A DNA stretch of 32,286 nt, from NCBI GenBank assembly GCA_031271755.1, contig JAISVB010000060.1, positions 1-32,286 on the forward strand, written 5' to 3'. This document shows positions 14,713 to 24,137 of this stretch, in pieces. Position numbers and translations under genes: made by a program. This DNA comes from Culturomica sp. Its GTDB lineage: Bacteria; Bacteroidota; Bacteroidia; Bacteroidales; Marinifilaceae. Each line of letters opens with the position of its first letter. Within the stretch, counting starts at the first letter, position 1. The notes below the pieces were generated by a model. The model had not been told where the DNA came from. It saw only the letters and a list, made by a program, of their open reading frames with translations, and did no database searches.

Positions 14713-17142
14713 TTACGGATCGACATCAAACAGCACGCGCAGGCCGGAACAGGCTTTGTCGGCAGAGAGGGAAACAGCCGACTCTTTCAGGAACTGTTTG
14801 ATCCTGGAGAAGGAAGCGCCCTCCTCGATCTTGATCAGGAGGATCAGCCGGTACCTGTTGCCGATCCTGCCCACTTCCGGAACAGCCGGGCCGCAAACGC
14901 GCCGCCCCAGCCGTTTCCGCAACATTTCCGCCAACCGGTTGGCGGCATTGCGCAACACCACATTCTCGGGGTGGCGGAGTTCGATCCGGATCAACCGGCA
15001 AAAAGGCGGATAGGAAAAGGCTTCCCGCTCCGCCATCGCTTCCCGGTAAAACTCCGCATAATCACCGGCTTCCAGCAAATCATACAGCCGGTTCTTCCGG
15101 TCGGCCGCCTGGATCACCACCGTCCCCCTCTCTCCTTTCCGGCCGCTGCGCCCGCTCACCTGCATCAACATTTGATACGCCCGCTCCTCCGCCCGGAAAT
15201 CCGGAAAATGCACCATGCTGTCCGCATCCATCACGCCGACCAGCTTGACATGCTCAAAATCAAGTCCTTTAGAAACCATCTGCGTTCCGATCAACACATC
15301 GATCCGTTTCTGCTCAAAATCATCGATCACCCGGCGGAATCCGGAACGGCTGCTCATCGCCTCCAGATCCATCCGGGCCACCCGGGCGCCGGGAAACAAC
15401 GCCGCCACCTCCTCCTCGATCCGCTCCGTTCCCGGCGTACGCATCCGGTACCTCCCCTGCCCACACACCCCGCACACAGCCGGCGGTTCCGACAAACTCC
15501 CGCAATAGCGGCAATTCAGTACGTTCCGCTCCTTGTAATAGGTCAGGCTGACATCGCAACGACGGCACTTCGGGATCGAACCGCACCGGTCGCACTGGAG
15601 ATAAGTAGAGTACCCGCGGCGGTTCTGAAACAGGATCACCTGGTAACCTGCCTCCAACGTCTGCTGCATCTTTTGGATCAACAACGGAGAGAAAGAGCCC
15701 TTCATCAGCTTCTTCCGGCGGTATTCCGCCAGGTCGGCAAACAACAGTTCCGGCATCTCTATTCCCCCGTAGCGTTGCGTCAACTCCACCCGCCCGTATT
15801 TGCCCGTATATGCATTGCGCAGGGTTTCAAAAGAGGGGGTGGCAGACCCCAACAGCACCCGGGCACCGTGCATAGCGGCCAGCATAACGGCTGCGTCTCT
15901 CCCCTGGTACCGGGGCGCCGGCTCCTTCTGCTTGTAGGAAGCGTCGTGCTCTTCGTCCACGATCACCAAACCCAACTGCCGAAACGGCAGGAAAAGCGAA
16001 GAACGCACCCCCAGCACCAGCGGATAGGGATCGTCCCCGCTCTGTTTTCTCCAAAGTTCCGCCCGCAAACTCTCCGACATACCGGAATGGTATACCCCGA
16101 TCCGGTTCCCGAACACCCGTTTCAGCCGTTTAACGATCTGAACGGTCAGGGCGATCTCCGGCAACATGTACAACACCTGTTTCCCTTCGTCGATCAACGA
16201 GCGGATCAGCCGGATATAGACCTCCGTTTTCCCGGAAGAGGTCACCCCCTGCAACAACACATGCTTGCCGGCGTTAAAAAAATTCCGGATCTGTCCCAAC
16301 GCCTCCTGCTGTCCGGCGGAAAGCGGATATCCCTCTGAAACCTCCTGTTCTTCCACGACAAAACGGCTGACGGTATGTTCCTCTATGGCCAGAATCCCTT
16401 TGTCGCACAACGCTTTCAGGACAGCCGGAGCCGAACCGGCCTCCGTCAACAGGTGCTTCCGCTCCCTGCTTTCGCAGGCCGCCTCCAACCAGCGGCAAAA
16501 CAGGCGGTGCTGTCCGGGGGCCCGTTTCAAGCCATCCAGTATCTCCGATTTTTCCCGCTCCGTAAACAGACGCGCCCACACCACCCGTTTCTCTTTTTTC
16601 TCCAGAAACGCCTCGTCCACGGTTTCCCGGATCCGTACCAATCCCCTGTTCAACAATGATTTTACGTAAGGCAAGCCGTTGCGGATGCGCAAGTATTTTT
16701 CCAACTCCTGCAACGCGATGTACTCTCCCGGCCGCAACGCACGCAGCATCGCTTCCTCCTTTTCCGGCAACACCTCATCCTCTGCAAGTTCCTGCTCCGT
16801 CCGGGCGATCCGGGTGACACTCTCCAACCGGAACACAACCGGCAAGGCCGCTCTCAACACCTCCCCCGGAGAAGCCATGTAATACTCCGCCACCCACATC
16901 AAAAACCGCAGGTGATCCGGAGAAAAGCGCACATGCTCCTCCGAGATCCCTTCGATCGGCTTTACGGTATACCCTTCGGGAGGCGTGTTGTGTATACGGC
17001 AAACCAATGCCGCATATTTTTTCTGACCGGCAAACGATACCCATACCAGCATCCCCTCCTTCACCTCCTGCTCCAGCGCAGGGGGGAGGGAGTAAGTAAA
17101 AAGGCCTTCAACGGCCAACGGTAAAATGATATCTGCAAACAC
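14713..17142 (-). CDS. priA: Primosomal protein N' (replication restart helicase)
   Basis: An 809-residue PriA that recognises stalled forks and reloads the replicative helicase. It has the N-terminal 3'-end-binding domain (FADIILPLAVEGLFTYSLP), Walker A GVTSSGKT (299-306), DEEH (396-399), the helicase segment LLGSATPS (430-437), and eight zinc-binding cysteines at 517, 520, 526, 529, 544, 547, 557 and 560. GTQMVSKGLDFEHV marks motif V. The start is a GTG at 17142; the nearby ATG is out of frame. It follows pfkA by 12 bases on the same strand. Confidence 0.96.
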   Translation of the reverse strand: MFADIILPLAVEGLFTYSLPPALEQEVKEGMLVWVSFAGQKKYAALVCRIHNTPPEGYTVKPIEGISEEHVRFSPDHLRFLMWVAEYYMASPGEVLRAALPVVFRLESVTRIARTEQELAEDEVLPEKEEAMLRALRPGEYIALQELEKYLRIRNGLPYVKSLLNRGLVRIRETVDEAFLEKKEKRVVWARLFTEREKSEILDGLKRAPGQHRLFCRWLEAACESRERKHLLTEAGSAPAVLKALCDKGILAIEEHTVSRFVVEEQEVSEGYPLSAGQQEALGQIRNFFNAGKHVLLQGVTSSGKTEVYIRLIRSLIDEGKQVLYMLPEIALTVQIVKRLKRVFGNRIGVYHSGMSESLRAELWRKQSGDDPYPLVLGVRSSLFLPFRQLGLVIVDEEHDASYKQKEPAPRYQGRDAAVMLAAMHGARVLLGSATPSFETLRNAYTGKYGRVELTQRYGGIEMPELLFADLAEYRRKKLMKGSFSPLLIQKMQQTLEAGYQVILFQNRRGYSTYLQCDRCGSIPKCRRCDVSLTYYKERNVLNCRYCGSLSEPPAVCGVCGQGRYRMRTPGTERIEEEVAALFPGARVARMDLEAMSSRSGFRRVIDDFEQKRIDVLIGTQMVSKGLDFEHVKLVGVMDADSMVHFPDFRAEERAYQMLMQVSGRSGRKGERGTVVIQAADRKNRLYDLLEAGDYAEFYREAMAEREAFSYPPFCRLIRIELRHPENVVLRNAANRLAEMLRKRLGRRVCGPAVPEVGRIGNRYRLILLIKIEEGASFSRIKQFLKESAVSLSADKACSGLRVLFDVDP

Positions 17143-17154
17143 ATTCGTACCGGC

Positions 17155-18150
17155 TTACCGGTTGGACAATACCTTCACCAAATTCAGCAGCTCCGGATTG
17201 AGCCGTTTGGAACTTTTGATGGTCTTGTTAAACGGCACCTGGACAATCTCCTTGTTCATGATCCCCACCATGATGCTCTTCTGATCGTCCATCAGGGCTT
17301 CCACGGCCGCAACCCCCAACTGGCTGGCCAACACCCGGTCGAAAGCCGAAGGAGAGCCGCCCCGTTGCATGTGTCCCAATACGGAAACGCGGATATCGTA
17401 CTCCGGATGTGTCTTCCCGACCTTCTCGGCCACTTTGTAAGCTCCCCCCTCCTTTTCTCCTTCCGCCACGATCACAATGGCGCTGGAGGTTGTCGGATCG
17501 TAATCCTTGTCCAAAAAGGTTTCCAGGTCAACTATATCGGTATCGATCTCCGGTACCAGCACCGCTTCCGCCCCCGTGGCAATGGCCGTCCGTAAGGCGA
17601 TAAAACCGGCATCCCGCCCCATCACCTCCACAAAAAACAGGCGGTTGTGCGCACTGGCCGTGTCCTTGATCTTATCCACCGCTTCCACCGCCGTATTCAC
17701 CGCCGTATCGTAACCGATGGTAGAGTCTGTTCCGAACAGGTCGTTATCGATGGTTCCCGGAATACCGACAACCGGAATATCGTGCTCCTGCCCCAACAGC
17801 CGGGCGCCTGTAAAAGAACCGTCCCCCCCGATCACCACCAGAGCGTCGATCTGGTGCTCCTTCAATCTCTCCGCCGCTTTTACACGGCCTTCCTCCGTAC
17901 GGAACTCCTTGCTGCGGGCCGATTTCAAAATGGTTCCTCCACGCTGTACAATGTTGCTTACGTCCGTGGATTTCAACCGTTTTATATCTCCGTTTATCAA
18001 TCCCTGAAAACCTCCGTATACTCCATACGCCTCACAACCATAGAATATGGCAGACCGGACTACCGCCCGAACTGCTGCATTCATCCCCGGCGCATCCCCT
18101 CCGGACGTCAATACTCCGATTTTTTTAATCTTTGCCATACTATCATTCAT
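17155..18150 (-). CDS. pfkA: ATP-dependent 6-phosphofructokinase
   Basis: Phosphorylates fructose 6-phosphate, the committed step of glycolysis. The 331-residue product has the nucleotide loop LTSGGDAPGMNAAVRA, VVIGGDGSFTGA with GGDGS, which marks ATP rather than pyrophosphate use, the catalytic GTIDNDLFGTDSTIGYDTA, and EVMGRDAGFIAL for the sugar phosphate. Two in-frame ATGs exist, at 18150 (MNDSMAKI) and 18138; the second gives a start closer to the family norm. It starts 9 bases after ispH and is followed by priA. Confidence 0.96.
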   Translation of the reverse strand: MNDSMAKIKKIGVLTSGGDAPGMNAAVRAVVRSAIFYGCEAYGVYGGFQGLINGDIKRLKSTDVSNIVQRGGTILKSARSKEFRTEEGRVKAAERLKEHQIDALVVIGGDGSFTGARLLGQEHDIPVVGIPGTIDNDLFGTDSTIGYDTAVNTAVEAVDKIKDTASAHNRLFFVEVMGRDAGFIALRTAIATGAEAVLVPEIDTDIVDLETFLDKDYDPTTSSAIVIVAEGEKEGGAYKVAEKVGKTHPEYDIRVSVLGHMQRGGSPSAFDRVLASQLGVAAVEALMDDQKSIMVGIMNKEIVQVPFNKTIKSSKRLNPELLNLVKVLSNR

Positions 18151-18159
18151 TAAATGTTC

Positions 18160-19002
18160 TTATTCTATCTTCCGGCGGATCTCCTCCATGACCCAGAACG
18201 GAGTGGAAGTCGCACCGCTGATCCCGACCGTTCCGGCGCCGCACCACATCTCCTCCCGCAGGTCGTCCGCCCGCTCCACCAAGTAACTTCTGGGGTTAAC
18301 ACGCTTGCAAACAGCATACAACTGTTTTCCGTTCGAACTCTTTTTTCCGCTCACAAAAATAACAACATCGTGCATTCCGGCAAAATTTTCCAACTGCGGA
18401 ATCCGGTTGGCCACTTTCCGGCAAATCGTGTCATGCACCTCTACCTGCGTTCCGCCCAAGGCCACAAGGCGCTCCGCCATCCTTCCGAACCCTTCCAGAC
18501 TTTGCGTCGTCTGTGAAAAAAGCGTTACCGGGCGTGACAGATCCAACTGTTCCAGATCGCTCTCTGTCTCCACCACCACCGCATGCCCCTCTGCCTGCCC
18601 TTCCAGCCCGACTACTTCCGCATGCCCTTTCTTTCCATAAATGACGACCGTTCCGCCCAACGGTCTTATTTTCCGGTACGCCTGGCGGATCTTCCGCTGC
18701 AGGTTCAATACAACCGGACAGGAAGCGTCTATAATCTGAACGCCGTTTTTTTCAGCCGTCGCGTAAGAAACGGGAGGTTCTCCATGCGCCCGGAACATCA
18801 CCCGTGCGTTTTTCAGGGCGGAAAATCCGGCTTGATCGATCGTCTGCAATCCCATCCTCCGCAATCGCTCCATTTCCAGATTGTTGTGTACAATGTCCCC
18901 GATACAGCACAACGCCCCCTCTTTCAACTCCTTTTCAGCCAGCCGGATGGCATTCACCACTCCCGTGCAAAAACCGGAATTTTTATCGATCTCAACCTTC
19001 AC
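18160..19002 (-). CDS. ispH: 4-hydroxy-3-methylbut-2-enyl diphosphate reductase
   Basis: Last step of the MEP isoprenoid pathway, an iron-sulfur enzyme making IPP and DMAPP. The 280-residue product has the three cluster cysteines at 12 (GFCTGV), 95 (ASCPVV) and 194 (DTICRKV), the substrate histidines in DIVHNN (39) and RAHGEPP (73), GKKGHAEVVG around 124-132, and the C-terminal VGISGATSTP. Its ATG lies 11 bases inside cmk, so the two are translationally coupled. Confidence 0.96.
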   Translation of the reverse strand: MKVEIDKNSGFCTGVVNAIRLAEKELKEGALCCIGDIVHNNLEMERLRRMGLQTIDQAGFSALKNARVMFRAHGEPPVSYATAEKNGVQIIDASCPVVLNLQRKIRQAYRKIRPLGGTVVIYGKKGHAEVVGLEGQAEGHAVVVETESDLEQLDLSRPVTLFSQTTQSLEGFGRMAERLVALGGTQVEVHDTICRKVANRIPQLENFAGMHDVVIFVSGKKSSNGKQLYAVCKRVNPRSYLVERADDLREEMWCGAGTVGISGATSTPFWVMEEIRRKIE

Positions 19003-19702
19003 GGCCGCCGCACCTTTCCCGTATGATACCGCTCATCAACTCCAACTCTTCCGCTACGGTCATTTCGCTGTTATCGATCAGGATCGCATCGGCCGCCCTG
19101 ACCAACGGAGATTCGTCCCGGTGTTCGTCCAAATAATCCCGTTTCCGGATATTTTCCTCCACCTCCTCCAAACAAACCGGCTCCCCTTTCGCCGTCAACT
19201 CTTTGTACCGGCGCATCGCCCGAACCCGGGGAGAAGCCGTCATGAAGAACTTCACCTCCGCCTCCGGAAACACCACACTGCCGATGTCCCGGCCATCCAT
19301 CACCACACCTCCGGCCTTCCCCATCTCCCGCTGCTGGCCGGTCAACAGGCGGCGTACCGCCGGCAACGCCGCGATCAGGCTCACCTGGCCGGACACCTCC
19401 ATGCCCCGGATCTGCTCCTCCACACACACGCCGTTCAGATACGTTTCAAACTTTCCAGACTGCTCCCGGCGCCTGAAATCGATCCGTACCGTCTGCAACA
19501 ACTTCCGGATCCCCTCCTCATCCGCCTTTCCGTCCCGGATCGCTCCCGCCCGGATGGCAGCCAGGGTAAAAGCCCTGTACATAGCCCCCGTGTCGATATA
19601 CACATACCCCAAGCGGGCCGCCAGCATTTTGGCCACCGTGCTTTTACCTGTCGACGAATAGCCGTCAACAGCCACAATCGGTTCTTTACCGTTTTCCATC
19701 AT
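18992..19702 (-). CDS. cmk: Cytidylate kinase
   Basis: Phosphorylates CMP and dCMP. From the ATG at 19702 the product has 236 residues; a GTG three codons upstream and an ATG one codon downstream are alternatives. The P-loop is GYSSTGKST, the substrate-binding IDTGAMYRAF follows, VVMDGRDIGSVVFPEA is the CMP-binding segment, and the lid is the SPRVRAMRRYKEL region. Length suits the cmk family with its extra insert. The gene heads the cmk-ispH-pfkA-priA operon and overlaps ispH by 11 bases. Confidence 0.95.
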   Translation of the reverse strand: MMENGKEPIVAVDGYSSTGKSTVAKMLAARLGYVYIDTGAMYRAFTLAAIRAGAIRDGKADEEGIRKLLQTVRIDFRRREQSGKFETYLNGVCVEEQIRGMEVSGQVSLIAALPAVRRLLTGQQREMGKAGGVVMDGRDIGSVVFPEAEVKFFMTASPRVRAMRRYKELTAKGEPVCLEEVEENIRKRDYLDEHRDESPLVRAADAILIDNSEMTVAEELELMSGIIRERCGGREG

Positions 19703-19728
19703 CCGGATCACATTTCATAGCTATGGTG

Positions 19729-19736
19729 CAAATATA
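19729..19736 (-). promoter_or_regulatory. Promoter -7 box for the cmk operon
   Basis: The minus strand reads TATATTTG, a perfect TAnnTTTG box, with a predicted start near 19721, about 19 bases ahead of the chosen cmk ATG. The -33 element is weak. Confidence 0.6.
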
Positions 19737-19833
19737 GTGCAAGCTGAGCGCAATTGTGAAAGTTTGCTTTCAAAAATTGCCGAGGCGTAGCCTATATTCT
19801 ACAAATGTATAACAATTTTAAGGAATAAACCGC

Positions 19834-19841
19834 TACATTTG
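19834..19841 (+). promoter_or_regulatory. Promoter -7 box for the M3 peptidase gene
   Basis: TACATTTG, a perfect TAnnTTTG box, 46 bases upstream of the ATG at 19888; a clear -33 TTTG is lacking. It is divergent from the cmk promoter, about 100 bases away. Confidence 0.55.
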
Positions 19842-19887
19842 CATCTCCTTTTTAGGGGAACTTTATTCTATTTTTAACGATATAACT

Positions 19888-21975
19888 ATGAAAACACCGT
19901 TTTATCTGACGCTATTAATTTGTATGGCCATGTCGTGTACCACCACTACCAATCCGCTGTTGGAGAAATTCAACACCCCACACCAAACACCCCCGTTCGA
20001 CCAGATCCGGACAACAGACTACCTGCCGGCTTTCCGACAGGCAATCGCCGGAGCCAAACAGGAGATCGAAGCGATCACCCGGTCGGCGGAACAAGCCACC
20101 TTTGAAAACACCATCGTCGCGCTGGATCAGGCCGGAGAACAATTGTCCGGCATCTCTTCCATCTTTTTCAACATGGCATCCGCCAATACCAACGAAGAGA
20201 TACAAAAGATCGCCCAGGAGGTTTCCCCCCTGCTGACCGAATTCGGCAGCAACATCTACATGGACACCATCCTGTTCAAACGGGTCAAAACGGTCTACGA
20301 AAACAGAGCGGCAGCCGGCCTGACCCCGGAACAAAACACGTTGCTGGAAGATACCTGGAAGGCATTCGTAGATGGCGGCGCCAACCTGGCCGGCGAAAAC
20401 CGGGAGCGGTTTAAAGCCATCTCTGTGGAACTTTCCAAACTGGGTTTGCAATTTGACGACAACCTGCTGGCCGAAACCAACGATTACCAACTCCACATCA
20501 CGGACACCGCCAACCTGGCCGGGCTGCCGGAAAGCGCCGTTGAAGCCGCGGCCATGACCGCCCGGGAAGCAGGCAAAGAGGGGTGGATATTTACGCTGCA
20601 GGCGCCCAGCTACGGCCCGTTCATGCAGTACGCGGACAACCGCGGATTGCGGGAAGAATTGTACAAAGCCTACGGATCCCGCTGTTACCGGGAGAACGCA
20701 TACAACAACAGCGATATCATCCGCCAATTGACGGCTTTGCGCTTAGAAAAAGCCCGGATCATGGGATATCCGACGTATGCCGATTACGTCCTGACCGACA
20801 GAATGGCCAAATCCCCGGCCGAAGTAAACACCTTTCTGTCCCAACTGCTGGCCGCCTCCCACCCCCATGCCCTGAAAGACAAAGAGGAGGTGGAAGCATT
20901 CGCCCGGACATCGGGATTCGAAGGCGAACTGCAACGCTGGGATTGGGGATATTACTCCAACAAATTGCGCATCGAAAAATACGCTTTGGACGACGAGATG
21001 CTGAAACCCTATTTCAAATTGGAAAATGTGATCCGGGGTGTATTCGGTTTGGCCACGACCCTGTACGGAGTTACCTTCAGGGAGGTGAACAACATTCCCA
21101 AGTACCATCCGGATGTAATTACCTACGAAGTATACGACCGGGACAGCTCTTTCTTAGCTGTTTTATACACCGATTTCTTTCCGCGGGCCAGCAAAAACGG
21201 CGGCGCCTGGATGACGGATTTCCGCAGCCAGCATGTACGCGACGGCAAAGATATCCGCCCTCTGGTATCCATTGTGATGAACTTCACCAAACCGACCGAA
21301 AACAAACCGTCTCTGCTGACATTCAACGAGGTAAAAACCCTCCTGCACGAATTCGGCCATGCGTTGCACGGCATGTTGTCCCGCGCCACCTACACCGGCA
21401 CATCGGGCACCAATGTATACCGGGATTTTGTAGAACTGCCCTCGCAGATCATGGAAAACTGGGCGCTGGAAAAAGAGTGGCTGGATCAGTGGGCCGTCCA
21501 TTACGAAACCGGCGAAGCCATCCCGCAGGAGTATATCGACCGGATCCGGAACGCGGCTAACTTCCAGAGCGGCTATGTCAGCGACCGGCAACTGAGTTTC
21601 GGTATCGTGGACATGGCGTGGCACACCATTACGGCTCCGGTCGAAGAGGATATCGCCGATTTTGAACGCCGCGCCATGCAACCGACCGAAATTTTCCCGC
21701 CGGTAGCAGGCACTTGCTTTTCCTCCGGATTCGGCCACATCTTCGGCGGCGGGTACGCAGCCGGTTATTACAGCTACAAGTGGGCGGAAGTTTTAGACGC
21801 CGACGCCTTCTCCCTCTTCCGGGAAAAAGGGATCTTCGACCCGGAAACCGCCGACTCTTTCCGTTCCAACATTCTGGAAAAAGGGGGTACGGAACACCCG
21901 ATGGAATTGTACATTCGCTTCCGGGGGCAAAAACCTTCGACAGATGCGCTGTTGGAAAGAAGCGGTTTAAAATAG
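19888..21975 (+). CDS. M3 family metallopeptidase, peptidyl-dipeptidase Dcp-like lipoprotein
   Basis: A 695-residue thimet-oligopeptidase-family enzyme that degrades short peptides. The zinc site HEFGH is at 487-491 with the third ligand Glu516 (FVELPSQIMENW), and the substrate-binding GHIFGGGYAAGYYSYKW is near the C terminus. The N terminus MKTPFYLTLLICMAMSC looks like a lipoprotein signal with the acylated cysteine at 17, so the enzyme is probably periplasmic rather than cytosolic as in E. coli Dcp. It is a single gene with its own promoter box and a strong terminator. Subclass (Dcp versus OpdA) is inferred from overall similarity. Confidence 0.93.
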   Translation: MKTPFYLTLLICMAMSCTTTTNPLLEKFNTPHQTPPFDQIRTTDYLPAFRQAIAGAKQEIEAITRSAEQATFENTIVALDQAGEQLSGISSIFFNMASANTNEEIQKIAQEVSPLLTEFGSNIYMDTILFKRVKTVYENRAAAGLTPEQNTLLEDTWKAFVDGGANLAGENRERFKAISVELSKLGLQFDDNLLAETNDYQLHITDTANLAGLPESAVEAAAMTAREAGKEGWIFTLQAPSYGPFMQYADNRGLREELYKAYGSRCYRENAYNNSDIIRQLTALRLEKARIMGYPTYADYVLTDRMAKSPAEVNTFLSQLLAASHPHALKDKEEVEAFARTSGFEGELQRWDWGYYSNKLRIEKYALDDEMLKPYFKLENVIRGVFGLATTLYGVTFREVNNIPKYHPDVITYEVYDRDSSFLAVLYTDFFPRASKNGGAWMTDFRSQHVRDGKDIRPLVSIVMNFTKPTENKPSLLTFNEVKTLLHEFGHALHGMLSRATYTGTSGTNVYRDFVELPSQIMENWALEKEWLDQWAVHYETGEAIPQEYIDRIRNAANFQSGYVSDRQLSFGIVDMAWHTITAPVEEDIADFERRAMQPTEIFPPVAGTCFSSGFGHIFGGGYAAGYYSYKWAEVLDADAFSLFREKGIFDPETADSFRSNILEKGGTEHPMELYIRFRGQKPSTDALLERSGLK

Positions 21976-22010
21976 AAAACAGTCAAAAAAAATCGTCTGA
22001 CGACGGGATC

Positions 22011-22048
22011 CAGCGGGTAGTTTTTCGGCTACCCGCTGAATTTTTTTA
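22011..22048 (+). terminator. Rho-independent terminator of the M3 peptidase gene
   Basis: CAGCGGGTAG at 22011-22020 pairs perfectly with CTACCCGCTG at 22029-22038 around an eight-base loop, followed by AATTTTTTTA. The next gene converges from the other strand and stops at 22049. Confidence 0.9.
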
Positions 22049-23416
22049 TCACTTTGAACTGCCCGTCACCCGTTCCACTCCGGCATGATCTACAAAGAGT
22101 TCGCCGGAGGTGTCGGCAGGAATGTAGGTTCTGATCTCCACCCGCAATTTGGTCGCCTCCGCCGGCGCTTTGACGATCCGGCCGTTCCAGATATCGACAT
22201 ACCCGTCCGTCTCTCCAAAATATTTCGAATCCCGGATCTCTTCGGAAGCAAGATTCGTACTTCCCTTCATCCAGGTATACCAATACCTCCATCTGCTTCC
22301 CGCAGAGGGAGCGTTAACCCAAAGCCGCAGTTGGTAACAGCCGCCACCCTCCACCGACACATCTTGATAGAGGTAGGTTCTTCCCTCCAATTTCACTGCG
22401 TACGCCCCTTCTTTGGCCGGATCCGTTACCAGCGTTACTTTCCTGTCCATTCCTCCGGCATCTAATTTCCAGCCGGCCGGTATTCCTTCCTGCGTTCCCT
22501 GTTCAAAACCGCCATTTGCCAACAAATTCACTCCATCCCCACTTCCCATACAAAGCTCCTCATCTACATCGATCCACCAATCCTCTTCCCGGATCAACTC
22601 ATCGTCCCACTCCAGCACCGATACCTGAAAATCTACCGGAGAGGTTTCGGCCGGTGAACCGAACACCACATTCAATTTTGTGATCCGGTTCACAGGCAGA
22701 GAGTCCAAAACATAAGGATCCGACTCATATTCCACCCCTCCGACCCGGTAAAACAGGGATAATTCCACCGGTTCGGCAGAGGGGAACGACAACAATTGCG
22801 CCTGTACGGAGGTGCCGGAACCCGATAATGGGATCTCCTTTTCCACCGTTTCAAGAGGCGATGTGTATACTCCCTCCAAGTTCATTTTGCCCGGAACACC
22901 TGCCACGTGCAGGCGAAGTCCTTCCACCGCTTTCGGTACCTCCTCCACGATCAGCCGCAAACCGGCCACTTTCCTCTCCAGATCGAACACAACAGCAGGA
23001 GTCTGGGAAACCTCCACGGTAAAATCCTGCCGGCCGGAAAGGTAGTCCCCGGCCTCCACATACCGCTCTCCTTCGGATTGCAGACAAAGGTATACGGCCG
23101 ACGGCCGGTCCGTTGCCCGGTACGCCCACAATTCATCCGGATTTGCATTGGCGAAGCAATAGCCGCTGTATGTCCCGGGCGCCAATTTCAGGTTGAAACG
23201 GCCGTCGGCTCCTGTTCCGGTCGAAATCCGGTGAGAAGAGGTTTGCTGCGTTGTTTTGTTGTATACAAACAACCGGTAATTCGCCGGAGTAAAACCATCT
23301 TCGACAGCTCCTCTGGTTACAATGGGAATTTCCACTTTCGGTTCTTCCCACGCAGCGGGTTCCCGGTTACAAGCGGCTGCCAGCAGCACAAAAAATGCAA
23401 TAAAAATCTGTTTCAT
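22049..23416 (-). CDS. Mfa2/FimB-like lipoprotein with extra C-terminal beta domain
   Basis: A 455-residue surface lipoprotein. MKQIFIAFFVLLAAAC is a lipoprotein signal with Cys16 as the anchor. Residues about 26-290 resemble the Mfa2/FimB fimbrial anchor family: an arginine near the trypsin-like site (PIVTRGAVEDGF), YRLFVYNKTTQQ, LAPGTYSGYCFANA and repeated transthyretin-like strands. Residues about 295-450 form a second domain that opens NLLANGGFEQGTQEGIPAGWKL and continues LEGRTYLYQDVSVEGGGCYQLRLWV, the pattern of CBM4/9-like carbohydrate-binding or discoidin-like modules. No major fimbrillin gene is near. It may be a tip or anchor protein, or a stand-alone adhesin. Confidence 0.7.
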   Translation of the reverse strand: MKQIFIAFFVLLAAACNREPAAWEEPKVEIPIVTRGAVEDGFTPANYRLFVYNKTTQQTSSHRISTGTGADGRFNLKLAPGTYSGYCFANANPDELWAYRATDRPSAVYLCLQSEGERYVEAGDYLSGRQDFTVEVSQTPAVVFDLERKVAGLRLIVEEVPKAVEGLRLHVAGVPGKMNLEGVYTSPLETVEKEIPLSGSGTSVQAQLLSFPSAEPVELSLFYRVGGVEYESDPYVLDSLPVNRITKLNVVFGSPAETSPVDFQVSVLEWDDELIREEDWWIDVDEELCMGSGDGVNLLANGGFEQGTQEGIPAGWKLDAGGMDRKVTLVTDPAKEGAYAVKLEGRTYLYQDVSVEGGGCYQLRLWVNAPSAGSRWRYWYTWMKGSTNLASEEIRDSKYFGETDGYVDIWNGRIVKAPAEATKLRVEIRTYIPADTSGELFVDHAGVERVTGSSK

Positions 23417-23555
23417 AGATACATACTTTTTGATTAGACCAAGGTTATTTCCAGCCGGAGCAAAGAAACCGCCAAGCCATCCGGGTGTGCATCTGTAAAA
23501 CTACGCATCGGTATCCGGAAACAGAACCCCTGTCCGGAAAAAAACGAAAAGATGA

Positions 23556-24113
23556 TCAATGTCCTGTATACAGCAAACCGGCCGCCACTTCCTTGCTTTT
23601 TTGCCCGGAACCGGTAAGGCGATCCAGAATAGCCAGGGCAAAAGCAGTGGCGAAAGCAGGCCCTTTCCCCGTAATGAGGTTTCCATCTGTGACCACTCCC
23701 TCTCCCGTTACCGTATATTTTTGCAGGCAGGATTCGTATCCGGGATAACAGGTGAGACGTGTATGCTCCGGCAATGGCAACTTACTCAGCACCAAAGCGG
23801 GAGCGGCACAGATAGCGGCCAACGGCCGGCCGCTTTTGTAGTGCTTCTCCAACAGTTCCATCAGGGGTTTGCTTTCCGACAGATGCTGCGCCCCCGGCAT
23901 TCCTCCGGGCAAAATCAGGTAATCCGCATTTCCGGCAACCACTTCTTCCAACCTCTTATCGGCTATCACCGGAATACCGTGCGCTCCCGTTACTTCACGG
24001 CCGGAAGAGATCGAAACCGTCTTGATCTCTACACCGCCGCGACGCAACACATCTACTGTTACCAAGGCTTCGATCTCCTCGAAACCTTCCGCCAAAAAAA
24101 GATATACGTTCAT
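23556..24113 (-). CDS. DJ-1/PfpI family protein
   Basis: A 185-residue member of the DJ-1/ThiJ/YajL group. The nucleophilic-elbow cysteine is Cys102 in AAICAAPALVL, with the conserved glutamate in EGFEEIEA (9-16) and LILPGGMPGAQHL (66-78). Length is that of DJ-1/YajL. Members act as oxidative-stress sensors or glyoxal/deglycase-type enzymes; which one applies cannot be read here. It lies alone between the Mfa2-like gene and the small ORF, with a near-consensus TAAAATTG box at 24133-24140 upstream. Confidence 0.9.
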   Translation of the reverse strand: MNVYLFLAEGFEEIEALVTVDVLRRGGVEIKTVSISSGREVTGAHGIPVIADKRLEEVVAGNADYLILPGGMPGAQHLSESKPLMELLEKHYKSGRPLAAICAAPALVLSKLPLPEHTRLTCYPGYESCLQKYTVTGEGVVTDGNLITGKGPAFATAFALAILDRLTGSGQKSKEVAAGLLYTGH

Positions 24114-24137
24114 ATATTCAGGTATTGATGTACAATT

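Noticed and set aside
14971-16338. A 455-codon plus-strand frame opposite priA
   Set aside because: Composition (H, R, P, Q-rich) is that of an antisense shadow; priA on the other strand is complete with all motifs.
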